Part shown: piece by piece, positions 22,191 to 34,200 of the stretch
How the letters are laid out: every line of letters begins with the position of its first letter
How positions within the stretch are numbered: position 1 is the stretch's first letter
Assembly: GCA_026874595.1 (NCBI GenBank)
Contig: CM049310.1
Location: 5,952,001 to 6,016,000, forward strand
DNA length: 64,000 nucleotides
Direction: 5' to 3'
Origin: Sipunculus nudus
Lineage: Eukaryota > Annelida > Sipuncula > Golfingiida > Sipunculidae
Notes under the pieces: generated by a model
Databases searched by the model: none
What the model was told of the DNA's origin: nothing
The model's input: only the letters and a program-made list of their open reading frames with translations
Translations under genes and position numbers: made by a program

Positions 22191-22834
22191 CTCTGGGCTG
22201 ACCAAGCATAGGTGAGGAAGGCAGTTGCTCCAAGTGAACCAGAACAAATTGCTAGTTGCAGCTACTGCACTGAGTGAACTCCTGAACTGTACCTGGTAGC
22301 ACTGAGTGAACTCTTGGCCTGTTGCATAATCTGATACAGTTGGCAGTCTGCCAAAGCTATAAATAGATCCAGACTGACCTTTGGCCTATTGCCAAATCTG
22401 AAACAGTTGGGAGTCTGCCAAGCTATTTATAGATACAGACATAATATTAGGCTGTTGGTAAATCTTTTTACACATACTTAGACTATTGCTACAGCTACAG
22501 TGCATTTTTTCAAGCTAATTCATTCAAAAGATTTTTTCCAAATGATTAGAATAATAACAGATGCAGTACTTTCATTGTTAAAGGTCCAATAATTCTGTGA
22601 AAAATCATTTAAGTAAACTTGAACAAAGGTCTCCTAAGAATAATTTTTGTGCAATGTTACAGAAGTTGAAACAACAGTTTTGCAGAATACTTTTGGTGCC
22701 CTCAGTTTAATATAAGCTTACTAATGGCCACAAGACAAACTTCAGCTTTCTATGACCTTACCAAAAATAAAAAAACAAAAACAATATATTATTATACAAG
22801 TGAAAGAACCCTACCCTAGGATAACTCTTGTGAA
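22191..22834. other. Intergenic, short imperfect duplications only
   Basis: Two imperfect copies of a block with CAGTTGGCAGTCTGCC and TATAGATCCAGAC between 22330 and 22445. Nothing else recognised. Confidence 0.4.
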
Positions 22835-23815
22835 CAAGGGACCCATGGGTCTCGGTGCTCAGCTGAAGTTTGAATTTTTTTGCAAATGCAAAATATCCTA
22901 TTGTAATGCTTTTCATATATACAAGCATATGAGAAGCTAAGAGGAAAGGTGCCCTCCTACTTGGTTTGGTAAAGTTCTAAATATATGATTGGAAAACTAA
23001 TACTCTGACAAGACTGTCATGAAGAAAAACAGTAAAAGTTTTGAGATACTGTGATGCATATGAAAAATTTACAGACGGACAGGCAAGTGGACAGAATGGA
23101 CAAATACCTTTATTTCACTTTCAATGGAATAATGCATTAAAGTTTGTATTTAGGCCTATTTTTTAGCATATCCACTTTTTCCATTAATAGTTTTTATCAG
23201 ATTCATTTTTTTTATTCACAAGTTTTATAAATTTAAAATCTGAAAATAAAATCTGAAAATATAAGTTAAAATATCAAAATTCTAAGTTGCAAATATAATT
23301 TATCCAGAGTGTAGCTCATATTGGGTCATATTATGCAAACACATATATTTTATTATTTTTAAATCACAAATGTTTAAACTGCCACAACATGGCATCTTCA
23401 AGATTATTCCTTGAATCACTATTAAAAATTTTTGTACATTGGGGTTTTTGGTACATGCTTAATTTTATTTACTGAAATAAAAGATTCAGTAAATTTGATA
23501 AAATAAAACCATCTTTTCAAAAAAAGTATACACACTGTTAGTTGAATGAGGGACAAACAACATCATTGTGCTAATTACTGTCTCAGCTATATTTTTTTAC
23601 TGGAATTAATAGTCAATTTCACACCTGGTGAAGTTTTACTCTTCTGAAGTAAAGAATTACTTATCTGATGAACATCCACACTTTCATATTGCAATAAACC
23701 ACTTTTTGGACACAATTAAACATGCACTTTAATCACTGTAACCCTGGTGGTACAATACAAAAACTAAAATGTAGCATAGCCTAGAATAAGAATGAATCAA
23801 ATACAGAAAATATAT
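22835..23815 (-). mobile_element. Repeat family M copy with Helitron-like 3' end and related empty site
   Basis: Starts with CAAG (reverse complement CTTG, preceded by A) followed by the palindromic hairpin GGACCCATGGGTC, the layout of a minus-strand Helitron 3' terminus. From 22914 it aligns with 1-777 and 2888-3110. At 23591/23592 this copy is uninterrupted where the other copy carries element H1. Confidence 0.7.
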
Positions 23816-25975
23816 ATTCTTCTGCAATAAAATTTTTTAATGCAGAACATATTCATATTCGTATTCAAATACATTTGCAAAGCATTCGCACCATGTCTAG
23901 TAGTTTTAGCCAAACAATGATGTTGAGAATCCAGAATATACAAAATTCACAAATTTAAATAATGATCATAAGTACCTGGTTTTATGGTTTTTATTTATAT
24001 TAAAAAAAATAAATGTAATATATTCACTTTGGACTACTTTCACATCAATCTACACACTAAACACAGTAGGAATCTAGATTAATATTATCAACTGCATCTT
24101 TGTCTATCATTAATTTCCTTCATATGATCCCTAATGATTAGTAACGAATAATATGATTTACTTTTTTATCATTAAAATTGAACTGAAAAATACCATAGGT
24201 GACTGCATGGTGTTATTTGGAATAACATTGACACTGACATTCTATCCATCCATACAAGATTCTTACATCATCAGTAACTGCAAGTTAATTTTCTGTTACT
24301 CATCAACTAACAAATTCCTTTTCTATAATTTTTTCTTTAATTTGTTATAAAAAAACCAATACAAAATTATTAATTTAATGTTTATTGTTATGTTGTTTTT
24401 CAAAACAACTACTAGATGAGTTGGGTTGGACACCTGGATCAACTGTGGCTGGGCATTAGCTGCCTGGCTGCCCCAGTGAACGCCTCGCCTCAAGCGTGCA
24501 TAATCTGATGAAAGGTCAACAATGTCAACATACAGGCGACTGAAGAGGGGCTGGATTGATCCTGGGTCTGACATGGTCTCATAAAAACATTAATAAAAGC
24601 TACAATATTTGGCCAATTTCTTACAGCTTTCTAAACTACAAAGATGAAATCCTTATGTGTGCATGATATGAAAATTATATCAACAGTGCTCTCAGGAAAC
24701 TAACGTGCCATGGTCAAAGTTGGGCAAAATTTAAGGTACTAATTATATATTTATAGTTATAACTTATAAAATTTGAAAAATTCAGAACTAATTTTTGGTA
24801 TTCAATTGAATCTTGATTAAATAATGTTACATCCCTGACAAAAAATCTCTAGCTTCAGCAATCCTCTTGTTAAGGGAGTAAATATATTTCTTGATTTTTT
24901 AAAAAGTGCATTATGTTTGGGCCCATAAATTAAAACAATTACGCAATACTGACAATATATCTGGTATGTGCATAGCGAATGTATAGAAAAATATGTATAT
25001 TATATATGATCAAAGTCAGATCAGTGGTTTTGATATTAGGCAATCTTACAGTGTAACAATGGGTTTTTAATGGAAAAATGAAGTTTTTCTTTAATATCTC
25101 AGAGGAATTAAGTCCTAGTGATCAAATTCTTGGCATGGTAGGGGATTTTGGAGACATCAAACTGTATGCCAAATTTAAGGAACTTAGAGCTAAAGCTGGG
25201 GAGCTGAGCTCTAGCAAACTGCATAACACTAGCTTAATGTAAACAATATGTGACATGGTGCTTAAATACTTGAATAAAATCTAAAGTTTTTGATCAACTG
25301 GTTTCAAATTTTTGGTGTTACCAGTTGAAATGATAACAAAAACATGCTTTGAAAATTAAATCCTCAGCAATTACAGGGAAAAAAGGTGCCATGGTCAAAC
25401 TTGGGCAAAATTTAAGGTACCAATTTTATATTTTTGCCAATATTTAAAAAAATTTATCAGATTTTGATCTAATTTTTGGTATACAATTAAATTTTGATTA
25501 ATTAAAGTTGTATTACTGAAAAAAAGTCCCTACCTTTAACACTTTTGGTCTAAAGTGACCAAATATCTTTCCTGATTTTTTACAAAGTCCATTATGTTTG
25601 GGCCCATTCCTTTTTTAAATTAAATAATACTGACTCAATTTCTGGCATGTACATAGGAACTATATAGAGGAATATTTATGGTAAATATGAAGAAAACCAG
25701 ATGAGTGGTTTTGATATTAGGCAGTCCTGAAGTGTAAAAATAGATTTCTAATAAAAAATTGAGGTTTTTTCTTAATATCTTGAAGGAACAAAGTCCTATT
25801 GACCCAATTTTTGGCATGGTAGGAGATTTTGGGGACATATAACTGTATGCCGAATTTCAGATTCGTATGTCCAATGGTGTTGCAATGTGCCAGTCTGACG
25901 GACGGACATCCGGACGGACAGACGGACGGCGGACCACGACTATAGCTCAGATGACTTATGGTCAGCTGAGCTAAC
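23816..25975. repeat. Composite dispersed repeat, copy 1 of a 2.2-kb duplicated block
   Basis: Aligns in the same orientation with 44750-46930 over its full length with few differences; both copies contain the same 65-codon non-genic frame (24153-24350 and 45091-45288). The inner part has GTTGGGTTGGACACCTGGATC. It contains two copies of repeat A (about 24700-25160 and 25385-25975) and ends in the TAGCTCAG hairpin. A third partial copy is at 46930-47250. Confidence 0.85.
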
Positions 25976-26800
25976 AAGTTGTTACAAAAACAGTCATTAG
26001 TTTCTGAGATTGAAATGTTTTTATCTGAAATTGTTATGTAAGTATGTTTACTTGGCAAAATGACTAGGTTCAAATTCCTAAAATATGTCAAACCCAGACC
26101 ATTTGAACAAACTTGAGAGAGCTTGTCTCTTGGATCATTTCTGTTGAGAAATATTGAAGAATTTGGCTGAATGATTTTAGAGAAGAAGATTTTAAATGTT
26201 TTTTTAGCTTCTCCCCTGTAAAATGTAAGCAAATGCAGGTGGCGCCACAAAAAACTCAATCCCATAATATTTGATATGTTACAGGTTTTTGCATAAAATT
26301 TGGGGATGCTCGCTCCTGCTATTCCTGAGAAATTTTGGGTTAATGTACTGAAAGATGACCCTCGTATATAAAAGGTTGATGCAGGTGATGCCATTAATAC
26401 CTAATTCAATATAAGAGTCATATGACCAAAATTTGCATAAAATTTGGAGATGATACCTCCGGCCATATCTGATATTATAATTTTTCAGCTTCCTGTAACT
26501 TGACAAATATTCACCCAACTGGAACCATTCGAACAAACTTGAGAGATTGTTTCAGAGATTATTTCTGTGAAATATTGGACAATTTGGCTGGAGAAGTTTT
26601 TTTTTTTAGCTTTTCCCTATAAAATTGAAGTAAATGCAGATAGCAAAAAATAAGCATAATCCCATATTTTTTTTTTAGATGACTGATAAAATTGGGAGAT
26701 GCTTGCTCCTGCAGTTTTTGATGGTTTGGGTTAACATACAAATGACGGTACAACGCTTCTCCCTCGCATATGCTCACAGGTTTGCTAAAAAATAATAGTG
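25976..26800. repeat. Decayed tandem repeat with GGTGGCGCCAC motif
   Basis: Units of about 150-170 bp containing GCAGGTGGCGCCACA (26236), GCAGGTGATGCCATT (26382) and GCAGATAGCAAAA (26637), each followed by CATAAAATTTGG and ATGCT. A 225-codon minus-strand frame (25717-26394) crosses this and repeat A and is rejected as chance. Confidence 0.6.
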
Positions 26801-28132
26801 AAAAAAGTATTTATTGTTAAGGTTGTTCTTAATTCTATGCTGATGAAGGTAGAATGGTCATTCTTTAAATCTATACAAATGATTGTGTTCTTAAAATTTT
26901 AGATTTGATAGCACAAAACATATTGAAGGTTAAATACACCAAAACTAAAAGGATTAACAGTATTTTACCATTGTCCGAGGTTTTAAAATGACAGATCATC
27001 TTTCTGGGTGTCTTGTCTAAAATTACACCTCCTTACCATTATAGTGAAGATGCAATTATAAGTTTTATAATATTTTATTACATATAAAGAATGACTGTAC
27101 ATAAATGAAGTATTCACTTTTCATATCTGGCACTTCACTGCAATTCTCTGGGACAACTGTATATTTATGTGTCAGCAAGGTGTACAACTGAAGTTTTACA
27201 ATATGGAAGCTTAAAATTGAGCATAGTTATAGTCCATTTTATCCCCTCATGTCCACCTGTTTTTTGCTATGAAAATTTTCAATAGTTACATTTCAAGGGA
27301 TTCAACTGTAGTGTAGAGTAGAGGATTAAAGGACCTAATTTTCAACAAGGTAAATAAATACCTACCTAACACCTTATTTAAGACACAGAATTATTTGAAA
27401 ATATGAGAAATCAGTCTACATTTTACCACATATCAGACCCACTTATGGCAGTCAAGGTCACTGGTCACATGCAAAAACAACCTCAACTGACAGCTACTGA
27501 TTGGATGATCTCGTGTAAACACTCTAAAAAATATAACCAGCTAAAACAAATATGGCTACTTATGGAGGGACACATCATATCTGCCAGATCATGGTGAAGA
27601 GACTAAAATGTTGTGAAACATAAACAGGGGATTTATTGTAAGATTCTTAATTGCCATATTAGGTTGTCACTTCCATGTTTTTTTCTTGGAAATTATTAAA
27701 AAAATATAAACTTTTAAATAAATCATCTACAAAAAACAGGTGGACAGCAGGTGGTGAAACAGACTATAGCACAATGTGCATGAAGATGTCTTTGTAATAT
27801 TCAATATGATGTACATATAACTTAATATGCATTTAGTGGACTCCCACATAGTTGATCAACAGTTATTAGAACAAGCAAGAGAGTTCACAGTTTAGAATGC
27901 ATTAAAGGATGTGTCAATCATACATGACACTCTATATTTGTACTGCATGCATCCCCTTCCACTCAAGATGCTGAACTGACACATGTAACATGGTTGCCTG
28001 CTATCAACCATATTTCAATATAAGCTCTTTTCTACACCATTCTTGAGTGTAATATTTCCACATCTTCTTTGCTTGTGTTCAGTTTGAGAATTCTTTATAT
28101 TAATGGGTCCCTCTGTGCCGGTCAGGTTAATG
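26801..28132. other. Intergenic DNA and probable MRPS18B 3' UTR
   Basis: No repeats recognised. On the minus strand an AATAAA lies at 27632-27637, about 500 bp beyond the MRPS18B stop; it is a possible but unproven polyadenylation signal. Confidence 0.4.
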
Positions 28133-28230
28133 CTAGGATGACTGTTCTTGTGCTTTCTGAGATTTTCTTAAATGAGGGTAGTAGTGCTCATAATCATATT
28201 CTCTGAACTCTAATGGTTTCTCAAGTAATC
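28133..28230 (-). CDS. MRPS18B: MRPS18B last exon
   Basis: 98 nt from acceptor TGTTTCAG|GATTAC to TAG at 28133-28135. Encodes LLEKPLEFREYDYEHYYPHL, then RKSQKAQEQSS. The tail is shorter than the human one and rich in Tyr and Glu. Confidence 0.88.
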
Positions 28231-31200
28231 CTGAAACAGAAAATCATATTCTGTTATTACAAAACTGCAAAATATCATAAATGAAATTATGTAAAACAAA
28301 TATAAGTATTAAAATGTGTTGTAAAGATCTTTTCTGTACTTACAATGAGAATAAGTGAAGAATAAATGATAAGTATGTGACACAGGTATTTTTACAAGGT
28401 ATAATGCTAACAAAGTATTTTAAAGTAAAACAAAATTTAATCACAGATTTAATTAATATGAGTTTGCATGTATGTTTATTACAGACAGGATGCATTTAAA
28501 AACAGAATAAGAAAAAAATATCACTGCCATTGCTCTTGAATTATTTACTCACATTTGTCAAAACAGCAGGTATGTCACCCATGGGTCTAATTGAATGCCA
28601 CTGTTATGAGAAAAGAATTCTTATGGAAAATTTTGAATAAGTTCGGTGGCCCAGGTGGATATGAAGTCATATAATGATTAACTGAGAGGAGGAAACTATA
28701 TGTGTCATATGCTATAGCCTGAGACTGATCTGAGCTTTATATATGTCACATGCTATAGCGTGAGACTGATCTGAGCTTTATATTTGTCATATGCTATAGC
28801 CTGAGACTGATCTGAGGTTTATATATGTCACATGCTATAGCCTGAGACTGATCTAAGCTTTATATATGTCACATGCTATAGCCTGAGACTGATCTGAGCT
28901 TTATATATGTCACATGCTATAGCGTGAGACTGATCTGAGCTTTATATATGTCACATACTATAGCGTGAGACTAATCTGAGCTTTCTATATGTCACATGCT
29001 AAAGCCTGAGACTGATCCGGGCTTTATATATGTCACATGCTATAGCCTGAGACTGATCTGAGCTTTATATATGTCACATGCTGTAGCCAAAGACTGATCT
29101 GAGCTTTATATATGTCACATGCTATAGCATTAGACTGGTCTGAGCTTTATATATGTCACATGCTAAAGCCTGAGACTGGTCTGAGCTTTGTATATAACAC
29201 ATGCTATAGCCTGAGACTGGCCTGAGCTTTATATATGTCACATGCTATAGGCTGAGACTAATCTGAGCTTTCTATATGTCACATACTATAGCGTGAGACT
29301 GATCTGAGCTTTCTATATGTCACATGCTAAAGCCTGAGACTGATCTGGGCTTTATATATGTCACATGCTATAGCTAGAGACTGGTCTGAGCTTTATATAT
29401 GTCACATGCTATAGCCGGAGACTGGTCTGAGCTTTATATATGTCATATGCTATAGGCCAAGACTGACCTGAGTTATTACTGCAAACGAACTGATTACTCA
29501 GTATTGGGAATCATATAGACCTGCCTAGGAATTACAGCTACAAAGGTTTTTATATACATAGACATAGTTTAAACAGCTTATATCAACTGAATACATACTA
29601 GTGGCAATGATAGAGCACAGCAAAGAAAACTTTTCGTTATATCTTGTAACTTAACTGTTTTTACATAACTTTATAAAAGGTATGGCATTAAAAAAACATC
29701 ATAATACCTTTGTCCCAGGCCTGCTGTACAGCTATCAATAAACTACCATGTGCCTTTTGGCAAACACCTGAAAGAATAGGTGATAAACATTAAAATATAA
29801 TCCTCCAAAACGTAATGATAATGCTTTAACCTTTTATCTTAATATAAAACGAAGGCAACCATGTCGATGTAAGTGCCTAAAACTTGTCTGAATGTGTCTT
29901 GTGTGGACACAACAGTTACTTCCACAGACCAGCATCTGCATCTAGTTTCAGTCAATCAACAGTTAAATGTTACAATACAATAGACTATATTTATTATGAG
30001 AAATTGTAAACAGGTTTTATCTTCCTTAAATATGATTAGTATACAACCATTTTCTATTCTCTCATTGGGAAAGGGCTAACCTTTCCAACATTTAAAACAT
30101 TATGAAGGCCCCCCAAAACTCAAGGAACTGGGTACTGAAACTGAGTGTAAAATATTTTCATTTGCATCTGATGTTAAACTTACCTGTTCTACTGAAATCA
30201 ATCACCTCTCCTGTCTGAGGTGAAATGAACTGTTCTAGGAGACCCGCATTCTGAAAGAATAAAGCATAAAGAAAATTTGTAAAATGGCTTGAGATTCAAA
30301 TTAGCTTAGATTTACAATTGAATCATTTGCTGTTAATGCAGAGGCAGTCTGCACTGGTGAAAGTCTATTTACATTATCATAATCCATTTTAATTGTTAAT
30401 GACACAGGTACATTTGAGTGTTTTGTTTATTTGAAAGCAGTTTTTAGTTGAAAGTATTTGCTTTACACAACCTAAGCCGATTGTTGTTGGAGAGCTTGTA
30501 CATAAGCTTATGGTCAGTGATGTTGGACTCAAGTCTGGACTTGGACTCAAGACCACTTTTTAGGGACTCGGACTCCAGGGAACTGGACTCAGACTTTAAC
30601 TTTTTACTCTGAGGTAGAGACTTGAGAAATCAGGCTGTGTCCATCTCGAGTCCAGTAGAAAAGAAAACTCTCATAATATATAAAGATTGTGCACATGGGT
30701 GAACAACTAACATAATATTACAAAAAGTAAGACCATACAAAGCAAGTTTTAGCTCTGCAACAGGGGCTTAATGTAATTAAAAATTCAAGTAAATGGCACC
30801 TGTAAACTGACATAAAATTTGTATGATTATCTCAAATACCCTTTTAAATTTCTTTTAATAAAAAGATTTGTATTGGACTTGGACTTGGATTTGAATTCCA
30901 AATGACTTGGACAAGAAGGTGGACTTGGACTGGAACCTCCAGGACTCCGACTTGAACTCAAGTGGTCTTGACTCGGACAGTCAGACTTGCACTTGGATTC
31001 AGATGTGTGTACTTGACTACATCACTGCTTATGGTACTAGTTTACAATATGATATAATCATTTACTTCAATTTTCACGATAAAAACAAGATGTAATTGGA
31101 CCATGGTCCTCAGAGGGTCCCGCAGTGAGAAATGGTGTATTTAGATGTTACTTGAAACAGTAGTAAGAAAAGCTTATGAAGACCTGGTGTTGTTCATGTA

Positions 31201-34200
31201 TGAAAAACAGACAATGTCTATACAAATTACCTGTTTTTGGATTGGAAGGGTATGAGTGATTCAGGGTTTATGAGAGGAATATCAGGCTGAAAAGACACAA
31301 ACCTTTGTGCTGAGAACTCATTTACTTTCTTGGAGGAGATCACAGTAAATTTGAACATGGTCACTGTAATATGTTCCAAGTGTTATGATGTTGCAAACAA
31401 GTATGCAGCTATTTGTCCAGACATGATCCAGAAGTAATCCATGATAGTTTGTTTGTTGATCAACTTGTGTAAATTTATTTTGGTTTAAATGTTGCTTACT
31501 TGATCATATTCTTTAGTTTGTAAATAATTGATGTTGAAATCACCCCCAAATACAGTAGTCCTTAATATAGCCCCATCTGGAGGTATAACTACATTAACAA
31601 TAGCGAAAGTTAAGATAAACAGTGACGCCTTTTAGATAGACTAACTGGTTTATTAACACACAAGCTTTCGAAGAACAAAGACTTCTTCATCAGGTGGTAA
31701 TTAAGTGGGAACGTGTATGTATGCAAAATTGTGTGAAGAAAGCTGCAGGGGTATTGGAGATATTCTGTAAAATTAAGGGTTGACCGAATATACAGAGGAA
31801 CGTACATATAGACACAGACGATTAAAGTGATCCCATGTTCGATTTCTGACAGGTCTGTAATTCAAAAGGTCTGGAGCCCTCATATGTACCAATCATCAGT
31901 GTGAATCTGGGAAAGCTTAAGCATGTTGTGATTCTGCGTGCGAAATGAGAAAATCACCGATTCAGCTGTGGTGGCCATATTGGAATTCTGACAGGTGTGT
32001 AATTCAATAGTTCTAGAGCTCTCATATGTACTAATAATCCCCATGAATTTGGGAAATCTAAAGCATGTTGTTGTCTACATATCACGTGCAGGTCTGTAAT
32101 TCATTACGTCTGTAATCCCTCATATGAACCAATCATCCCTGTTAATTTGGGAAAGCTGAAGTATGTTGTTGTTGTATTATCTGATGCAAAAGAAAACAGC
32201 GATTGAGCTGTGGTGGCCATATTGGAATTCCAAGAGGTCTGTAATTCAAAAGGTCTGGAGCCCTTGTCATCCCTGTGAATTTGGGAAAGTTGAACTATGT
32301 TGTTGCTGAGTTATCTTGCATGAAAGAAAATCAGCGATTGGGCTGTGGGGGCCATACTGGAATCCCAAAAGGTGTGTAATTCAATAGGTCTGGAACCTTC
32401 ATATGTACAAATCATCCCTTTGAATTTGAGAAAACTGAAGTATGTTCTTGAGTTGTTGCGCAAAAGATAATTAGTGATTGAGCTGTGGTGGCCACACTGG
32501 AATTCCAACAGGTCTGTATTTCAAGAAATCTGGAGCCCTCATATGTACCAATAATCCCTGTTAATTTAAGAAAGCTGAAGTATGTTGTTGTTGAGTTATT
32601 ATGCACGAAAGAAAGTGTCACTGAAGGAAGGATGGAAGTACGGAGGGACAGACTGACACGGTGATCATTATAGGGCACCGCCTGTCAAGCGGGGCCCTTT
32701 TAATTAAATCAGCAACAAACATTGTCCAGTGTTTGCTTTTATGGGAAGGGATCTTTAGTAATGTTTCTTAACACTAGCAGAATTCAGTCTTGAGTGTAAT
32801 AAATATATAAATATATATCATTTGAGCATATTATGTTTCTCAATACCTTTTTCCTAATAGTTTATCTGTTATCATATGATCATAGTTATTTATCACGTTT
32901 ACACTAACAACACTGAAGTCTGGAAGCTTTTATAAAACAAAGGTTTAAAGCCCTAATGCTGTTGCAAGAATACATTATTCCATATATTGTATTACATTTT
33001 GTTAAAAACTTGAAATTTTATCAATTATTTTAATTTTTTTACTTATCTATGCAAAAATTAGTCAAACAAAGGCCTATGCACAAAATGTGGTTAGAAAACA
33101 TTGCTGAGAAAGTTGCTTAAAGACAATGTTCATGCATGGCATTAGGACAAGTTTTATCCGGATAAACTATATAATGGCATCAAATCAAACTAAACATACT
33201 GAAGAATTCCCTAAATAAGTCACACATTACCTTATAATGGACCACTAGATACTCATCCCTGCATATTGGACAAGGATTCCCTGTCTCCATTATTCCTGCT
33301 CTCTGCAAAAATCAACATGAAATTAGTGAGCAACACACCTTGATGCATAGTTGAAATTGAAAGGCTTGCACAAGTTCTTTGCACAGTACTTTATCCAAAG
33401 TTTTTAAAATGATCTTTGTTTTGCTTTGGTCTCCAGGGTTTGATCTGCTAAAGTTCAGTAGGAAGTTTACCCTTGAAATATATTTTACATGGACCTTACG
33501 AATAACTTTATAATAACTTATACGGTAATACCAGATACTTTTCTTAGCTCAGATGTTGACATTTATTAGTTTCTAGAGGTAGAGAAAATTTGAGGACCAG
33601 GAGAAAACCACCAGCCCTTAAATAGTCAGCCCATTAGGAATTGAACCCATGTTGCCAAAGGAGAGAGATGAGCTGGTTATGACTGTCCAGTCCAACTCCC
33701 TATGTTCAGTTTTGTAGGTAAACTCTAGTTTACCTCTGCAGGTTATAGATCTCATTCAGGAAAATGGGTAAATTAAAGGGCTACCGGTATAAACGTCTCA
33801 CCATGCCAACTATGTTGACCAAAAAGACCATGCCTGAACAGTAGGCAGGGCTCAACATTAATTTTTGAAAGTACTTGCCGAGTCAGACAAGTAGCATCTA
33901 GCTTTTACTTGCCCTACAAAAATCAGTGATTGAAGTCATGAACACATGGTGTTCAACATAATTGTGTTGCTTGTACTTTTGTATGCTAGACAATGTTCTA
34001 GTATTTGTTTGTTTATTATATTTCTATTTACTATTTTTACACATAAACATAAAGGTAATTTTAATTTTACAATGAAAAGGTATTATCAATATGCTTTTAT
34101 TTCTCCAAGAAAGAAAATGGCTTTTCAAATTTATATGAGATTTACTGCTTTTGGGTAAAGGTTATGTTGGAGCTACTTGCCCAGTCAAGTGAGTAGAAGG

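Noticed and set aside
25717-26394. 225-codon minus-strand open frame
   Set aside because: It spans the end of repeat A and an unrelated decayed satellite, includes the translated tetranucleotide tract, and has no recognisable motif; the corresponding frame is broken in the other copies of repeat A.
28698-29478. CRISPR-like array
   Set aside because: Units are contiguous and have no distinct spacers; this is an intronic minisatellite in animal DNA. The same applies to 5411-6082.
31620-31720. Possible hammerhead ribozyme (CTGATGA ... GAAA on the minus strand)
   Set aside because: The core words are present, but I could not pair stem III with a cleavage site or stem I arms, and the closing pair of stem II is a mismatch. 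It is better explained as a dispersed retroelement tail.
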